NCBI GenBank assembly: GCA_050945075.1 | Contig: JBMNSG010000029.1 | Location: forward strand, 1-21,650 | From: UBA7485 sp050945075 | GTDB lineage: Bacteria > Bacillota > Clostridia > Eubacteriales > Eubacteriaceae | Length of the DNA: 21,650 nucleotides | Direction of reading: 5' to 3' | Translations under genes and position numbers: made by a program | The notes under the pieces: generated by a model | Databases searched by the model: none | Told to the model about the DNA's origin: nothing | Seen by the model: only the letters and a program-made list of their open reading frames with translations | Shown here: positions 7,499-15,052 of the stretch, piece by piece | Layout: every line of letters starts with the position of its first letter | Numbering within the stretch: the first letter of the stretch is position 1

Positions 7499-8719
7499 TT
7501 ATGCTCTCATTTCGCTTCTGCTGTCAGAGCCGTCATAAGCCTGATACAGCACAACCTTTTCTTTTTCGCCTTCGTAGGCTTCAGCGTAAAGGCCGATGAT
7601 TTGATCGAGTGTTGCTTTTCTTGGATTGGTGAGCTGGCAGACGTCCTTCATGGCATTTTCGGCCATAACAGCGAAGTCTTCCGGCTTGACGCCAAGTTGC
7701 TTGAGATCAGCCGGGATGCCGACAAGCTTACCCAGTTTTCTCATGGCGTCGATCGCTGCTTCTGCTGCCTGACAGGCAGAGAGCCCTTCGACCTGGACGC
7801 CCATAGCAACAGCGATGTCACGGAAGCGGTGGATGTTCCCGATCAGATTGAATTTTTCAACGTAAGGTAACAGAATGGCATTGCATACACCGTGCGGCAG
7901 GTTGTAGTAGCCGCCGAGCTGATGCGCCATTGCATGAACGTATCCGAGTGAAGCATTATTGAATGCGATACCGGCAAGATACTGAGCGTATGCCATGCGG
8001 TCTCTGGCCTTCATATAATCTCCGTTGGATACGGCCTTCGGCAGATAGTGGGTAATCATCTTGATTGCCATAATAGCTGCTGCGTCCGTAAGCGGATTTG
8101 CTTCAGTGGAAACATAAGCTTCTACTGCGTGTGTAAGGGCGTCCATACCGGTTGCCGCTGTAAGAGAAGCAGGCATGCCCTTCATCAGTTCAGGGTCGTT
8201 GATGGCGATTGCCGGAGTAACTCTCCAGTCAATGATAGCCATTTTGACCTTTCTGGAAGTATCGGTGATGATGCAGAAACGTGTGATTTCAGAAGCAGTG
8301 CCGGCTGTCGTATTGATAGACATTAACGGAACCATTGGTTTCGACGATTTGTCGATGCCTTCGTAATCATGTATTCTTCCGCCGTTGGCTGCGACCATGC
8401 CGATGCCCTTGGCACAGTCATGTGAGGAACCGCCGCCCAGTGAGATAATGGAATCGCAGTTGTGTTCTTTAAAGAATTCTACGCCTGCTTCCACGTTCTT
8501 GTCGGTCGGGTTCGGTTCTGCTCCGCCAAAAATATTACCGGTCAGTCCTTCATCTTCCAGAATCTGTTTTACACGGTCTGCCATTCCGACTTTTGCCAGA
8601 AAAGCGTCCGTTACGATCATGCAGTTGCTGCCGCCCAGGCTTTTCATAAGCGCTCCGGCTTCATTCACAGCACCTTCGCCAAATACATTACGTGTCGGTA
8701 AGAAGTAATAAGTACTCAT
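7499..8719 (-). CDS. Iron-dependent (group III) alcohol dehydrogenase
   Basis: This 406-residue protein is a group III, iron-containing alcohol dehydrogenase of the FucO / 1,3-propanediol dehydrogenase / NAD-methanol dehydrogenase type. The NAD-binding GGGSSHDCAKG is at 95-105, and the metal ligands D193, H197, H262 and H276 sit in the usual contexts (GMDALTHAVEAY, GYVHAMAHQLGG, NLPHG). It would interconvert an alcohol and an aldehyde with NAD(H) in the cytosol, typically to regenerate NAD in fermentation. It is about 20 residues longer than FucO at the C-terminus, ending in a polar tail. A consensus promoter and a leader of about 250 nt precede it, downstream of a Crp/Fnr regulator on the same strand. 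Substrate is unknown; no aldehyde dehydrogenase or diol dehydratase is nearby. Confidence 0.92.
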   Translation of the reverse strand: MSTYYFLPTRNVFGEGAVNEAGALMKSLGGSNCMIVTDAFLAKVGMADRVKQILEDEGLTGNIFGGAEPNPTDKNVEAGVEFFKEHNCDSIISLGGGSSHDCAKGIGMVAANGGRIHDYEGIDKSSKPMVPLMSINTTAGTASEITRFCIITDTSRKVKMAIIDWRVTPAIAINDPELMKGMPASLTAATGMDALTHAVEAYVSTEANPLTDAAAIMAIKMITHYLPKAVSNGDYMKARDRMAYAQYLAGIAFNNASLGYVHAMAHQLGGYYNLPHGVCNAILLPYVEKFNLIGNIHRFRDIAVAMGVQVEGLSACQAAEAAIDAMRKLGKLVGIPADLKQLGVKPEDFAVMAENAMKDVCQLTNPRKATLDQIIGLYAEAYEGEKEKVVLYQAYDGSDSRSEMRA

Positions 8720-9065
8720 TGATCAAATATCCCCTGTTATTTTCCTAAACTCCATATGCAATCAGTATTGTTTGCAGCCGGACTATTCCGGCCATCGACA
8801 CGCTGATCAGGTAACTCTCACGTTGAAATAAACCTCGCTTTCCCGGGCTCTTCTGATTTTTGAGTACAAAAAAACACAGTATCTCAATGCGGTCCAGGCC
8901 CGTTTTTCAACACCATGTTTCCAGAAAAACTTCCGGTTGGGAAGTTAATACGGTTGTGTTACCCCTCTGTATTCATAATAGAGCGTCGTTTACATTCTGT
9001 CAATAATTTACTATGTTTAATAATAAATTATCATTGTTTTTGAGAAAACATTACCGAGTTGGTAT
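8720..9065 (-). promoter_or_regulatory. Alcohol dehydrogenase promoter and long leader
   Basis: This 346-base gap has no gene. On the minus strand TTGACA (8998-9003) and TATTAT (8975-8980) are exactly 17 bases apart, a near-consensus sigma-A promoter, with TGTAAACGA (8986-8994) inside the spacer. Transcription would start near 8968 and leave about 250 nt before the ATG. Early in the leader is a small stem: arms at 8940-8946 and 8928-8934, five-base loop, then a run of T. It resembles a weak terminator. A second tight hairpin (GCCGGA/TCCGGC, four-base loop) lies at 8777-8792. The ribosome site AGGGGA is at 8730-8735. I recognise no known riboswitch. Confidence 0.6.
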
Positions 9066-9758
9066 TTAAAATGTTTTCCATATGCTTCGTTCATGCCCCT
9101 GGTCAAGAAGTGTGAACTTGTTTTTTCTGAAACGGATCAGCCCTTCCTGTTCCATCTTGCTCAGCTCGTGCGAGAGCGCACTGCGGTTTACACAGAGAAA
9201 TTCTGCGAGCTCGTCCCGGGAAAAAGGTATCTCAAAGGTAGAGGTTCCACGGCGGCTGGCCTGCATGGTCAGATAAACGAGGATGCGGTCTCTCATTTTT
9301 TTATGCGAGAGGATGGCGATGCGGTAATGTTTTCTCATATTTTCGTGCGAAACAAAGGTCATCAGCTTATGCCAGACATCCATCAGTTCTCTCTGATTGA
9401 GAACACCAGGTTCGAGAATGACATTGGCAGGAATCAGAAAAACTTCACTCGGCTCTACAGCTGTTGCGAAATAGGGGGAACGCCGGGTATTGGTACAGAT
9501 CAGGTCAGCGCCCAGAATATATCCCGGTTTCAAGGTAGAGATCAGGCTGTTTATACCATCTGAAAACATCTGCTGGACCAGAACCTTTCCGCTGATGACA
9601 ACACCGATAAAATCGACCTGTGACTGCGCAGTTATAATGTATTCTTCACGGTGGCAGCTTCTGATTGTTCCTGCGGGTATCAGCTTCTGTTCAATGACAT
9701 CTTCCGGTAAATCGCAGAAGAGTTTACTTTGTCCGAGGATTTCTGTCAAGTTGCTCAT
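9066..9758 (-). CDS. Crp/Fnr-family transcriptional regulator
   Basis: The 230-residue protein has an N-terminal cyclic-nucleotide-binding-type beta-barrel (about 15-115, with GVVISGKVLV at 52-61), a long dimer helix, and a C-terminal Crp-type helix-turn-helix at about 181-203 (RDELAEFLCVNRSALSHEL). Its four cysteines (15, 36, 88, 189) are scattered and do not form the N-terminal cluster of FNR, so an oxygen-sensing iron-sulfur centre is not supported. The residues that bind cAMP phosphate in true CRP are not evident. The effector is therefore unknown. It precedes the alcohol dehydrogenase on the same strand and is divergent from the metal-uptake operon, so either could be its target. A promoter is visible upstream. 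Confidence 0.9.
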   Translation of the reverse strand: MSNLTEILGQSKLFCDLPEDVIEQKLIPAGTIRSCHREEYIITAQSQVDFIGVVISGKVLVQQMFSDGINSLISTLKPGYILGADLICTNTRRSPYFATAVEPSEVFLIPANVILEPGVLNQRELMDVWHKLMTFVSHENMRKHYRIAILSHKKMRDRILVYLTMQASRRGTSTFEIPFSRDELAEFLCVNRSALSHELSKMEQEGLIRFRKNKFTLLDQGHERSIWKTF

Positions 9759-9791
9759 TCTATATTGTCCTTTTACTGACTTATATTGGAG

Positions 9792-9820
9792 ATAATCGAT
9801 TCTAATGAAATTATAGTCAA
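9792..9820 (-). promoter_or_regulatory. Promoter of the Crp/Fnr regulator
   Basis: On the minus strand TTGACT (9815-9820) and GATTAT (9792-9797) are separated by 17 bases. Transcription would begin about 25 bases before the start codon, which has AAGGAC as a ribosome site. Confidence 0.6.
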
Positions 9821-9897
9821 AAAATGTTGGCGGAACAACTTATATTTTCAGAATAACCCTGTATAGTATCAATATCAAAACAATTATATTCTATCGT

Positions 9898-9942
9898 AGT
9901 CTGCTTGTACAAAGTCTGCCTGTGCAAAGTCTGCTTGTAATG
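9898..9942. repeat. Three abutting 15-bp tandem repeats before the ABC importer operon
   Basis: The three units are AGTCTGCTTGTACAA (9898-9912), AGTCTGCCTGTGCAA (9913-9927) and AGTCTGCTTGTAATG (9928-9942). The first two differ at two positions and the third diverges only at its end. The first unit contains the palindrome TTGTACAA. The array ends 17 bases before the permease start, so it is transcribed as leader or lies over the promoter. It could be an operator array or a slippage-prone repeat. Confidence 0.8.
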
Positions 9943-9959
9943 AATGAAACGGGGGGTGA

Positions 9960-10994
9960 ATGCTGTTGCAGCAGAATGGGAGACAATCATCTTTTATATT
10001 GTTAATCATTTGTCTGGCAGGATTGCTGATTCTGCTGTTTTTCCTATCTTTTTTAATTGGAACCTTTCCAATCGATCCGGCTACAGTATGGGAGGTATTG
10101 ATCTCCCGGGTAACCGGTATCTCCGCAAACGTTGAACCGGCTGTTGAAAAAGTCATACTGCAGATCCGGACACCGAGAATTCTGCTGGCAATTCTGGTGG
10201 GCGGGGGCCTGGCTGTTTCCGGTGCTTCGTATCAGACCTTGTTCAAGAATCCAATGGTATCTCCGGATATTCTCGGGGTATCGGCCGGAGCTGGTTTTGG
10301 CGCAGCACTTGCCATGTTGTACGATGGCTCGTGGGCACAGATTCAGCTCAATGCCCTGTTTTTCGGAATGGCGGCGGTAGCGATTGCCTATGGAATCAGC
10401 TCTGTCTACGGGAAATCCGACATCACGACGCTGGTGCTCGCCGGAGTGATTGTATCCAGTTTTTTCCAGGCGCTGTTGTCTGTTGTTAAAACATGGGCAG
10501 ATACAGACAGCCAGCTGCCGTCAATTACGTTCTGGCTCATGGGGAGCCTCGGAAAAGGAGACATGTCCGACGTCAGGCTGCTATTGCCGGTGACGATCAT
10601 CTGTCTGTTAATCCTGCTGCTGTTTCGAAATCAGATCGATGTGCTGTCAACCGGAGAAGAGGAGGCCATGGCTTTGGGTGTGAATGTCCGCCTGATCAGT
10701 TTTCTGGTCATTCTGACCTCCACGCTTATGACTGTCGTGTCTGTCAGCATCTGCGGGATCATAGGCTGGGTAGGGCTGGTTGTCCCGCATATAGCCAGGA
10801 TTTTTACGGGAGCCCGGTACTCACGCCTTATTTCAGTATCATTTCTGGCAGGTGGCTTTTTTCTGCTGCTCATGGATAATATTATTCGCGGCGTCAGTAG
10901 TGTGGAACTGCCGCTGGGGGTGCTTACAGCACTGATCGGCACACCGGTATTTGCCTTTCTGCTCGTCAAATCGCGGAGAGGAGCATCCGGATGA
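9960..10994 (+). CDS. FecCD/BtuC-type ABC transporter permease
   Basis: The 344-residue protein is a polytopic FecCD-family permease. Diagnostic stretches are PRILLAILVGGGLAVSGA (72-89), NPMVSPDILGVSAGA (97-111) and GLVVPHIARI toward the C-terminus, together with about nine to ten membrane segments. As a homodimer it would form the channel of a type II importer for iron-siderophore, heme, cobalamin or, as with MolB of Haemophilus influenzae, molybdate/tungstate. Context (MoeA and DUF364 genes in the same operon) favours a molybdenum or tungsten species. The start is preceded by a G-rich ribosome site (9951-9956) at rather short spacing. The stop overlaps the ATPase start by four bases. Confidence 0.92.
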   Translation: MLLQQNGRQSSFILLIICLAGLLILLFFLSFLIGTFPIDPATVWEVLISRVTGISANVEPAVEKVILQIRTPRILLAILVGGGLAVSGASYQTLFKNPMVSPDILGVSAGAGFGAALAMLYDGSWAQIQLNALFFGMAAVAIAYGISSVYGKSDITTLVLAGVIVSSFFQALLSVVKTWADTDSQLPSITFWLMGSLGKGDMSDVRLLLPVTIICLLILLLFRNQIDVLSTGEEEAMALGVNVRLISFLVILTSTLMTVVSVSICGIIGWVGLVVPHIARIFTGARYSRLISVSFLAGGFFLLLMDNIIRGVSSVELPLGVLTALIGTPVFAFLLVKSRRGASG

Positions 10995-11788
10995 TCGTTG
11001 TAAATGGCTTGGCATTTCATTACAAAAACAGTAAGAATGTTCTTTCGGATATCAGTTTTGAGGTAGATCGCGGTCAGTGCGTCTGTATTCTCGGACCGAA
11101 CGGGACGGGGAAAACGACACTACTCAAGTGTCTGCTCGGCTTTTATCATCTGCAGCATGGTTCGATATTAATTGACGGGACAGATATTACCAGTTTGAGT
11201 GCGGGTGAACGGGCACGGCATCTTGCTTACGTAACCCAGTCTACCGGCCTGACATTTCCCTATACCGTAGAAGAAGTCATTCAGATGGGCCGCATCACGC
11301 ATATGAAACTGGGTGCCTCTTTGTCCGCGAGTGATAGAAAAATAACAAATGAAGCTATGGAGCGCCTGGGTATTCAGGAGCTTTCCCGGCGTAATTTCCA
11401 GACACTCAGTGGTGGTGAAAGACAGATGGTTCTTATTGCCAGAGCACTGGCCCAGCAGGCGGATTACATGATTCTTGATGAACCGACAGCAGCGCTTGAC
11501 TACAGTAATCAGGTCCGCATTCTGGAAATGATCCGGAGTCTTTCACAGGACGGGCTTGGTGTTTTGATGACAACACACTTTCCGGATCATGCGTTTATGG
11601 CCTGCACACAGGCGCTGCTGATGCGGGAAGGAACAGTTATGGACTTCGGAAAACCGGAAGAAGTTGTAACAGGAGAAAGACTGAGCCGGCTGTATCAGGT
11701 TCCGGTCGGCGTAACCGATGTGGCGGTCAATATTTCCGGGAAGCAGGTTGTACAGAAGGTCTGTATACCTCTGCTTGATGGGAAATAA
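10991..11788 (+). CDS. ABC importer ATP-binding protein (FecE/BtuD/MolC type)
   Basis: This 265-residue ATPase has Walker A GPNGTGKT (35-42), the Q-loop glutamine at 83, the signature LSGGERQ (139-145), Walker B YMILDEP (159-165) and the H-loop histidine at 196. It powers the permease encoded just upstream, with which it shares an ATGA overlap. Sequence alone places it in the FecE/BtuD group but does not reveal the cargo. The C-terminal 50 residues are typical of the group. Confidence 0.93.
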   Translation: MIVVNGLAFHYKNSKNVLSDISFEVDRGQCVCILGPNGTGKTTLLKCLLGFYHLQHGSILIDGTDITSLSAGERARHLAYVTQSTGLTFPYTVEEVIQMGRITHMKLGASLSASDRKITNEAMERLGIQELSRRNFQTLSGGERQMVLIARALAQQADYMILDEPTAALDYSNQVRILEMIRSLSQDGLGVLMTTHFPDHAFMACTQALLMREGTVMDFGKPEEVVTGERLSRLYQVPVGVTDVAVNISGKQVVQKVCIPLLDGK

Positions 11789-11843
11789 AACGGGATAATT
11801 TTTGTTCAGCATCAAATTCATTATATTTAAAGGGGAAAAAAAG

Positions 11844-12914
11844 ATGAAGAATTATGGGATGAAACGGCTGGCAGCCCTGCTGCTGGCGCTTATGATGACA
11901 GTCACTTTATTGACAGGCTGCGGTACCGCTTCAGCAGATTCGGAGAGTAGTAAAACAAGAACGGTCACCGACATGGCCGGCCGGGAAGTGACTCTGCCGG
12001 CAGAAATCAACAGTATTGCGACATTCGGATCGATCGGTGTTATCAACGCCTTTGTTGAATTAATGGGATGCGGCGACAAGATCGTGAACGATATGACGTC
12101 TAATTTTACAAAATCAGACAAATGGGCGATGCAGTACGAGTTTGCCCCGCAGATGAAGGGCGCTCCTGTGCTGCAGAATGCAGACGGTGAGATTCAGATG
12201 GAGGAAGTTTTAAAACTGAATCCCGATCTCTGCCTGGTTATGTCCAAAGATTTGATCGAACCGCTGGAATCGAATGGTCTGAATGTCATCTATTTTGACT
12301 GGAAGAAAACCGACGATGTCAAGACAGCTGTCACCCTCATGGGGGAAGTACTGAATAAACAGGATGTGGCGAAGGATTACCTGTCGTATTTTGACAATAT
12401 GGTAGAGGAAGCAAATCAGAAAACAGCTTCTTTGACGGACGATACGAAGAAAACAGTGCTTTACGGCAATATCGATAAACTGACACAGCCACATGTAATT
12501 GCTGAATGGTGGATCGAAACAGCAGGCGGCATCAGCGTGACGAAGGACGCCTGGGATGAAAAAGGCAGCAGCTGTACTTATACACAGGAAGATCTGCTCA
12601 ATTGGAATCCGGATGTGATGATTACAACAGATAAGAAAATGAAAAGCACCATCATGGCAGACGAGCTTGACAGTGATATCACAGCTGTAAAAGACGGATC
12701 AATTTACTGTATTCCGACTGTAGCGCATGTCTGGGGAAACCGGACCGTCGAGCAGCCGCTCACGGTGTTCTGGACAATGAACAAGCTGTATCCCGAACTG
12801 GAATCGGAAGAAGATCTGACAACGAAAATTAAATACTTCTACAGTCATTTCTTTAATTATGATCTTTCAGACGAACAGGTGAGCAGTATTATAGGCAATT
12901 CAGATGCTGCATGA
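11844..12914 (+). CDS. Periplasmic-binding-type lipoprotein of the ABC importer
   Basis: I take the ATG at 11844, which has AAGGGG at 11830-11835, rather than the upstream in-frame ATG at 11802, because the signal peptide follows directly. That peptide has a basic start, a leucine/alanine core and the lipobox LLTGC with C26 as the lipidated residue. The mature protein opens with VTDMAGREVTLP, characteristic of TroA/FhuD-like cluster A-II binding proteins for metal complexes, and ends with a helical YSHFF segment. It would capture the ligand at the outer face of the membrane and hand it to the FecCD-type permease. Length is 356 residues. Its end overlaps the next gene by 11 bases. Confidence 0.9.
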   Translation: MKNYGMKRLAALLLALMMTVTLLTGCGTASADSESSKTRTVTDMAGREVTLPAEINSIATFGSIGVINAFVELMGCGDKIVNDMTSNFTKSDKWAMQYEFAPQMKGAPVLQNADGEIQMEEVLKLNPDLCLVMSKDLIEPLESNGLNVIYFDWKKTDDVKTAVTLMGEVLNKQDVAKDYLSYFDNMVEEANQKTASLTDDTKKTVLYGNIDKLTQPHVIAEWWIETAGGISVTKDAWDEKGSSCTYTQEDLLNWNPDVMITTDKKMKSTIMADELDSDITAVKDGSIYCIPTVAHVWGNRTVEQPLTVFWTMNKLYPELESEEDLTTKIKYFYSHFFNYDLSDEQVSSIIGNSDAA

Positions 12915-13746
12915 GACCATCGGGATTGTTGAGCAGGAGCTGGGAACAGAGCTTGACGAACTGACAGTGGAACGTGCGGTTTTCGGATTGTTCTTTTCCG
13001 GAGTGAAGCTGTCGAGCGGTCATGGCGGTCTCTGTTATACACCAGTCAAGGAAATTCCGGAGGCTGTCTGCTGCCCCAGCTCGGCCAGGGCCATGCCACT
13101 GGCCGGAAAACTACGGGGCCGGTCACTGCGCAGCTATCTTGAAGAAATTTTCTCAGATAATGTGCTTAAGCGTACACTGGGGATCGCCGCTTTGAATGCA
13201 GTGTCGATGCTGGTGCAGGAACGGCGCATTCAGCGCGGGGATGAATGCTGCACAGTGATCCATAATACCGATGCCTTTGACGAGCTCGACGTAAAGCGAT
13301 ATCCGAAAACCGTCGTGATCGGAGCCCTGGTGCCGATGCTGAAAAAACTGATTGCGGCAGGCTCTGATTTCCGGGTACTGGAGCAGGATTCCCGTACGCT
13401 TAAGGAGCGGGAAATGCCCTATTATGCACCATCGGATCAGGCAGGGCTGTACGTGCCCGATGCAGATCTGCTTGTGATCACCGGGGTAACTATCCTGAAC
13501 GATACGCTTCCCGGACTGCTGGAAATGGCAAAACCGGGGGCGGAGATTCTCGTCACCGGGCCAACAGCCAGTATGATTCCCGATGCTTTCTTTAAACGCG
13601 GTGTAACCATGACAGGCGGCATTCAGGTCACACGACCGGATGAACTGCTCGACATCATCAGTGAAGCCGGTTCCGGCTATCATTTCTTCGGAAAGTATGC
13701 GGAACGAACCGTGATCCGCAACAGAAAGGATAACCATGTATCATGA
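12904..13746 (+). CDS. DUF4213/DUF364 protein (putative metal-chelation domain)
   Basis: The 280-residue protein has the two-part layout of DUF4213 (about 1-95) followed by DUF364 (about 110-270). Recognisable pieces are GIAALNAVS, VVIGALVPMLKKL, FRVLEQDS and the ADLLVITGVTILNDT stretch of a Rossmann-like fold. DUF364 has been described as a putative heavy-metal chelation domain and is often found beside metal ABC importers. Its biochemical role is not established. It starts inside the lipoprotein gene and overlaps the MoeA-like gene by 11 bases at its end, so all three are likely translationally coupled. It has no signal peptide or membrane segment; a cytosolic handler of the imported metal is plausible. 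Confidence 0.85.
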   Translation: MLHETIGIVEQELGTELDELTVERAVFGLFFSGVKLSSGHGGLCYTPVKEIPEAVCCPSSARAMPLAGKLRGRSLRSYLEEIFSDNVLKRTLGIAALNAVSMLVQERRIQRGDECCTVIHNTDAFDELDVKRYPKTVVIGALVPMLKKLIAAGSDFRVLEQDSRTLKEREMPYYAPSDQAGLYVPDADLLVITGVTILNDTLPGLLEMAKPGAEILVTGPTASMIPDAFFKRGVTMTGGIQVTRPDELLDIISEAGSGYHFFGKYAERTVIRNRKDNHVS

Positions 13747-14914
13747 ACCTGAATTTGAACCGGACCGCGATGAAATGCTGGATATTCTCAGGGAACATAT
13801 TCCGTTTCTGAACCGGTCCGAACCGGTTCCGCTGTATGAAGCAGATGGCCGGTTTGCCGCGGAAGATATCAGAGCGCCTTATACGCTGCCAAACAGGGAC
13901 GTCAGTGCCTGTGATGGGATTGCTGTCTGTTTTCATGCATTCCAGACAAATCCTGATACGTCTGACTGGCGTGAGAATATCGAATACTGTTTCAGCAACA
14001 CCGGTGTTGCTGTTCCGGACCGGTTCGACACGGTGATTCCGATTGAACAGGTGGAATTCGACGTGAACCGGTGTCTGCGTCTGAAAAAGCGTCCAGCCAG
14101 GAAAGGCGAAAAGGTCCGTCCCGCAGGCAGCCAGATGAAACAGGGCGAAATACTGGTAGAAAAAGGCGAGCAGCTGCAGCCTGTTACGATTGGCATTCTG
14201 GCAGCAGCCGGTTACCAGAGTATCAGCGTCTTTGCGAAGCCAAATGTGATCTTTATTCCGACTGGAGACGAACTGGTACCTTCCGGCGGCCCTGTCCCTG
14301 AAGGCATGAATGTGGAGTGTAACAGTGTGCTGGTAAGTGCGCTAATCCGCAGATTCGGAGGAAGTCCGGCAGTAACATCAATTATTCCGGATGATGTCGA
14401 TGCGATTCGAAAGGCGATTGCAAAGTCGGTTGTTCGTGCGGATCTGGTGGTGATCGGAGCCGGATCTTCCAAAGGCAGTAAGGATTATACACTGGACGTC
14501 CTGTATGAAATGGGAAAGGTGGTCGTTTCTGAAATTGGTGTTGCACCAGGTAAACACTGCTGTCTCGTTATAGTGGATGATGTACCGGTGATTGGAATCC
14601 CGGGACCGCCGGGGGGTGCGCAGCTGGCGACGCAGTACTATGTAAAAGCAGCCCTGGAGCTTGAAATGACGGGAACCATACTGCAGGGACAACGGGTGAA
14701 TGCTGTCCTGGACACAACAGTTACGCCTAAATGGATTGATTTTATGCAAACCGTCAGGCTGTATGAAAAAGACGGCCTTCTGTTTGCGTGTCCTGTTTCT
14801 TCAGACAACAAGACCAGAGCCGAAAACCGTGAAGTCTTCAGAAGTGTTCTCTATTGCAAACGTGAAACAGTCTATGTAAAAGGCCAAACTGTTGCAATAG
14901 AAGTTAACTTTTAG
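13736..14914 (+). CDS. MoeA-like molybdopterin molybdotransferase / molybdopterin-binding protein
   Basis: This 392-residue protein follows the MoeA fold. Residues implicated in E. coli MoeA have counterparts: D60 in SACDGIAV, the TGDEL motif at 176-180, D219/D220 in IIPDD, D250 in GSKDYT, and IPGPPGG near 288. The glycine loop reads GAGSSKGSKDYT instead of the SGGVSVG type, a variant of stand-alone molybdopterin-binding homologues in Bacillota. In the pathway MoeA inserts molybdate (or tungstate) into adenylylated molybdopterin. The last domain (from about 315) is less typical. The gene is the final member of the importer operon, which ties cofactor assembly to metal uptake. No other cofactor genes (moaA, moaC, mogA) are in the window. 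Confidence 0.85.
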   Translation: MYHEPEFEPDRDEMLDILREHIPFLNRSEPVPLYEADGRFAAEDIRAPYTLPNRDVSACDGIAVCFHAFQTNPDTSDWRENIEYCFSNTGVAVPDRFDTVIPIEQVEFDVNRCLRLKKRPARKGEKVRPAGSQMKQGEILVEKGEQLQPVTIGILAAAGYQSISVFAKPNVIFIPTGDELVPSGGPVPEGMNVECNSVLVSALIRRFGGSPAVTSIIPDDVDAIRKAIAKSVVRADLVVIGAGSSKGSKDYTLDVLYEMGKVVVSEIGVAPGKHCCLVIVDDVPVIGIPGPPGGAQLATQYYVKAALELEMTGTILQGQRVNAVLDTTVTPKWIDFMQTVRLYEKDGLLFACPVSSDNKTRAENREVFRSVLYCKRETVYVKGQTVAIEVNF

Positions 14915-14984
14915 ACGTCAGTTTTTGATTTGTAATCAATCAGTGCACAAATCTTTGCACAGTGATAAAAAATTATTGATGAAC

Positions 14985-15034
14985 ATGGCAGTAAGCTGTT
15001 AAAATATTAATTATCAGCTTACTGCCATTTTTTT
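14985..15034 (+). terminator. Strong terminator hairpin between the MoeA-like gene and the exporter
   Basis: The perfect 14-base stem ATGGCAGTAAGCTG (14985-14998) with CAGCTTACTGCCAT (15015-15028) is followed by seven T. It ends only 18 bases before the exporter's ATG at 15053, so it ends the metal operon and also lies in, or abuts, the exporter's leader. Confidence 0.9.
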
Positions 15035-15052
15035 GCCTGATACGGGGAGTCA

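Noticed and set aside
8717..8726. TTGATCAA near the alcohol dehydrogenase start as an FNR box
   Set aside because: An FNR box needs TTGAT-N4-ATCAA, and this one overlaps the start codon.
9815..9870. TATAGT at 9862-9867 as -10 of the importer operon
   Set aside because: No -35 stands at a proper distance, so I did not list a promoter for it.
9960..11788. Assignment of the ABC importer simply to iron-siderophore uptake
   Set aside because: The family allows it, but the overlapping DUF364 and MoeA-like genes make a molybdenum or tungsten role at least as likely, so I left the cargo open.
11802..11843. Upstream in-frame ATG as start of the binding lipoprotein
   Set aside because: It would put 14 residues before the basic start of the signal peptide, and the good ribosome site serves 11844.
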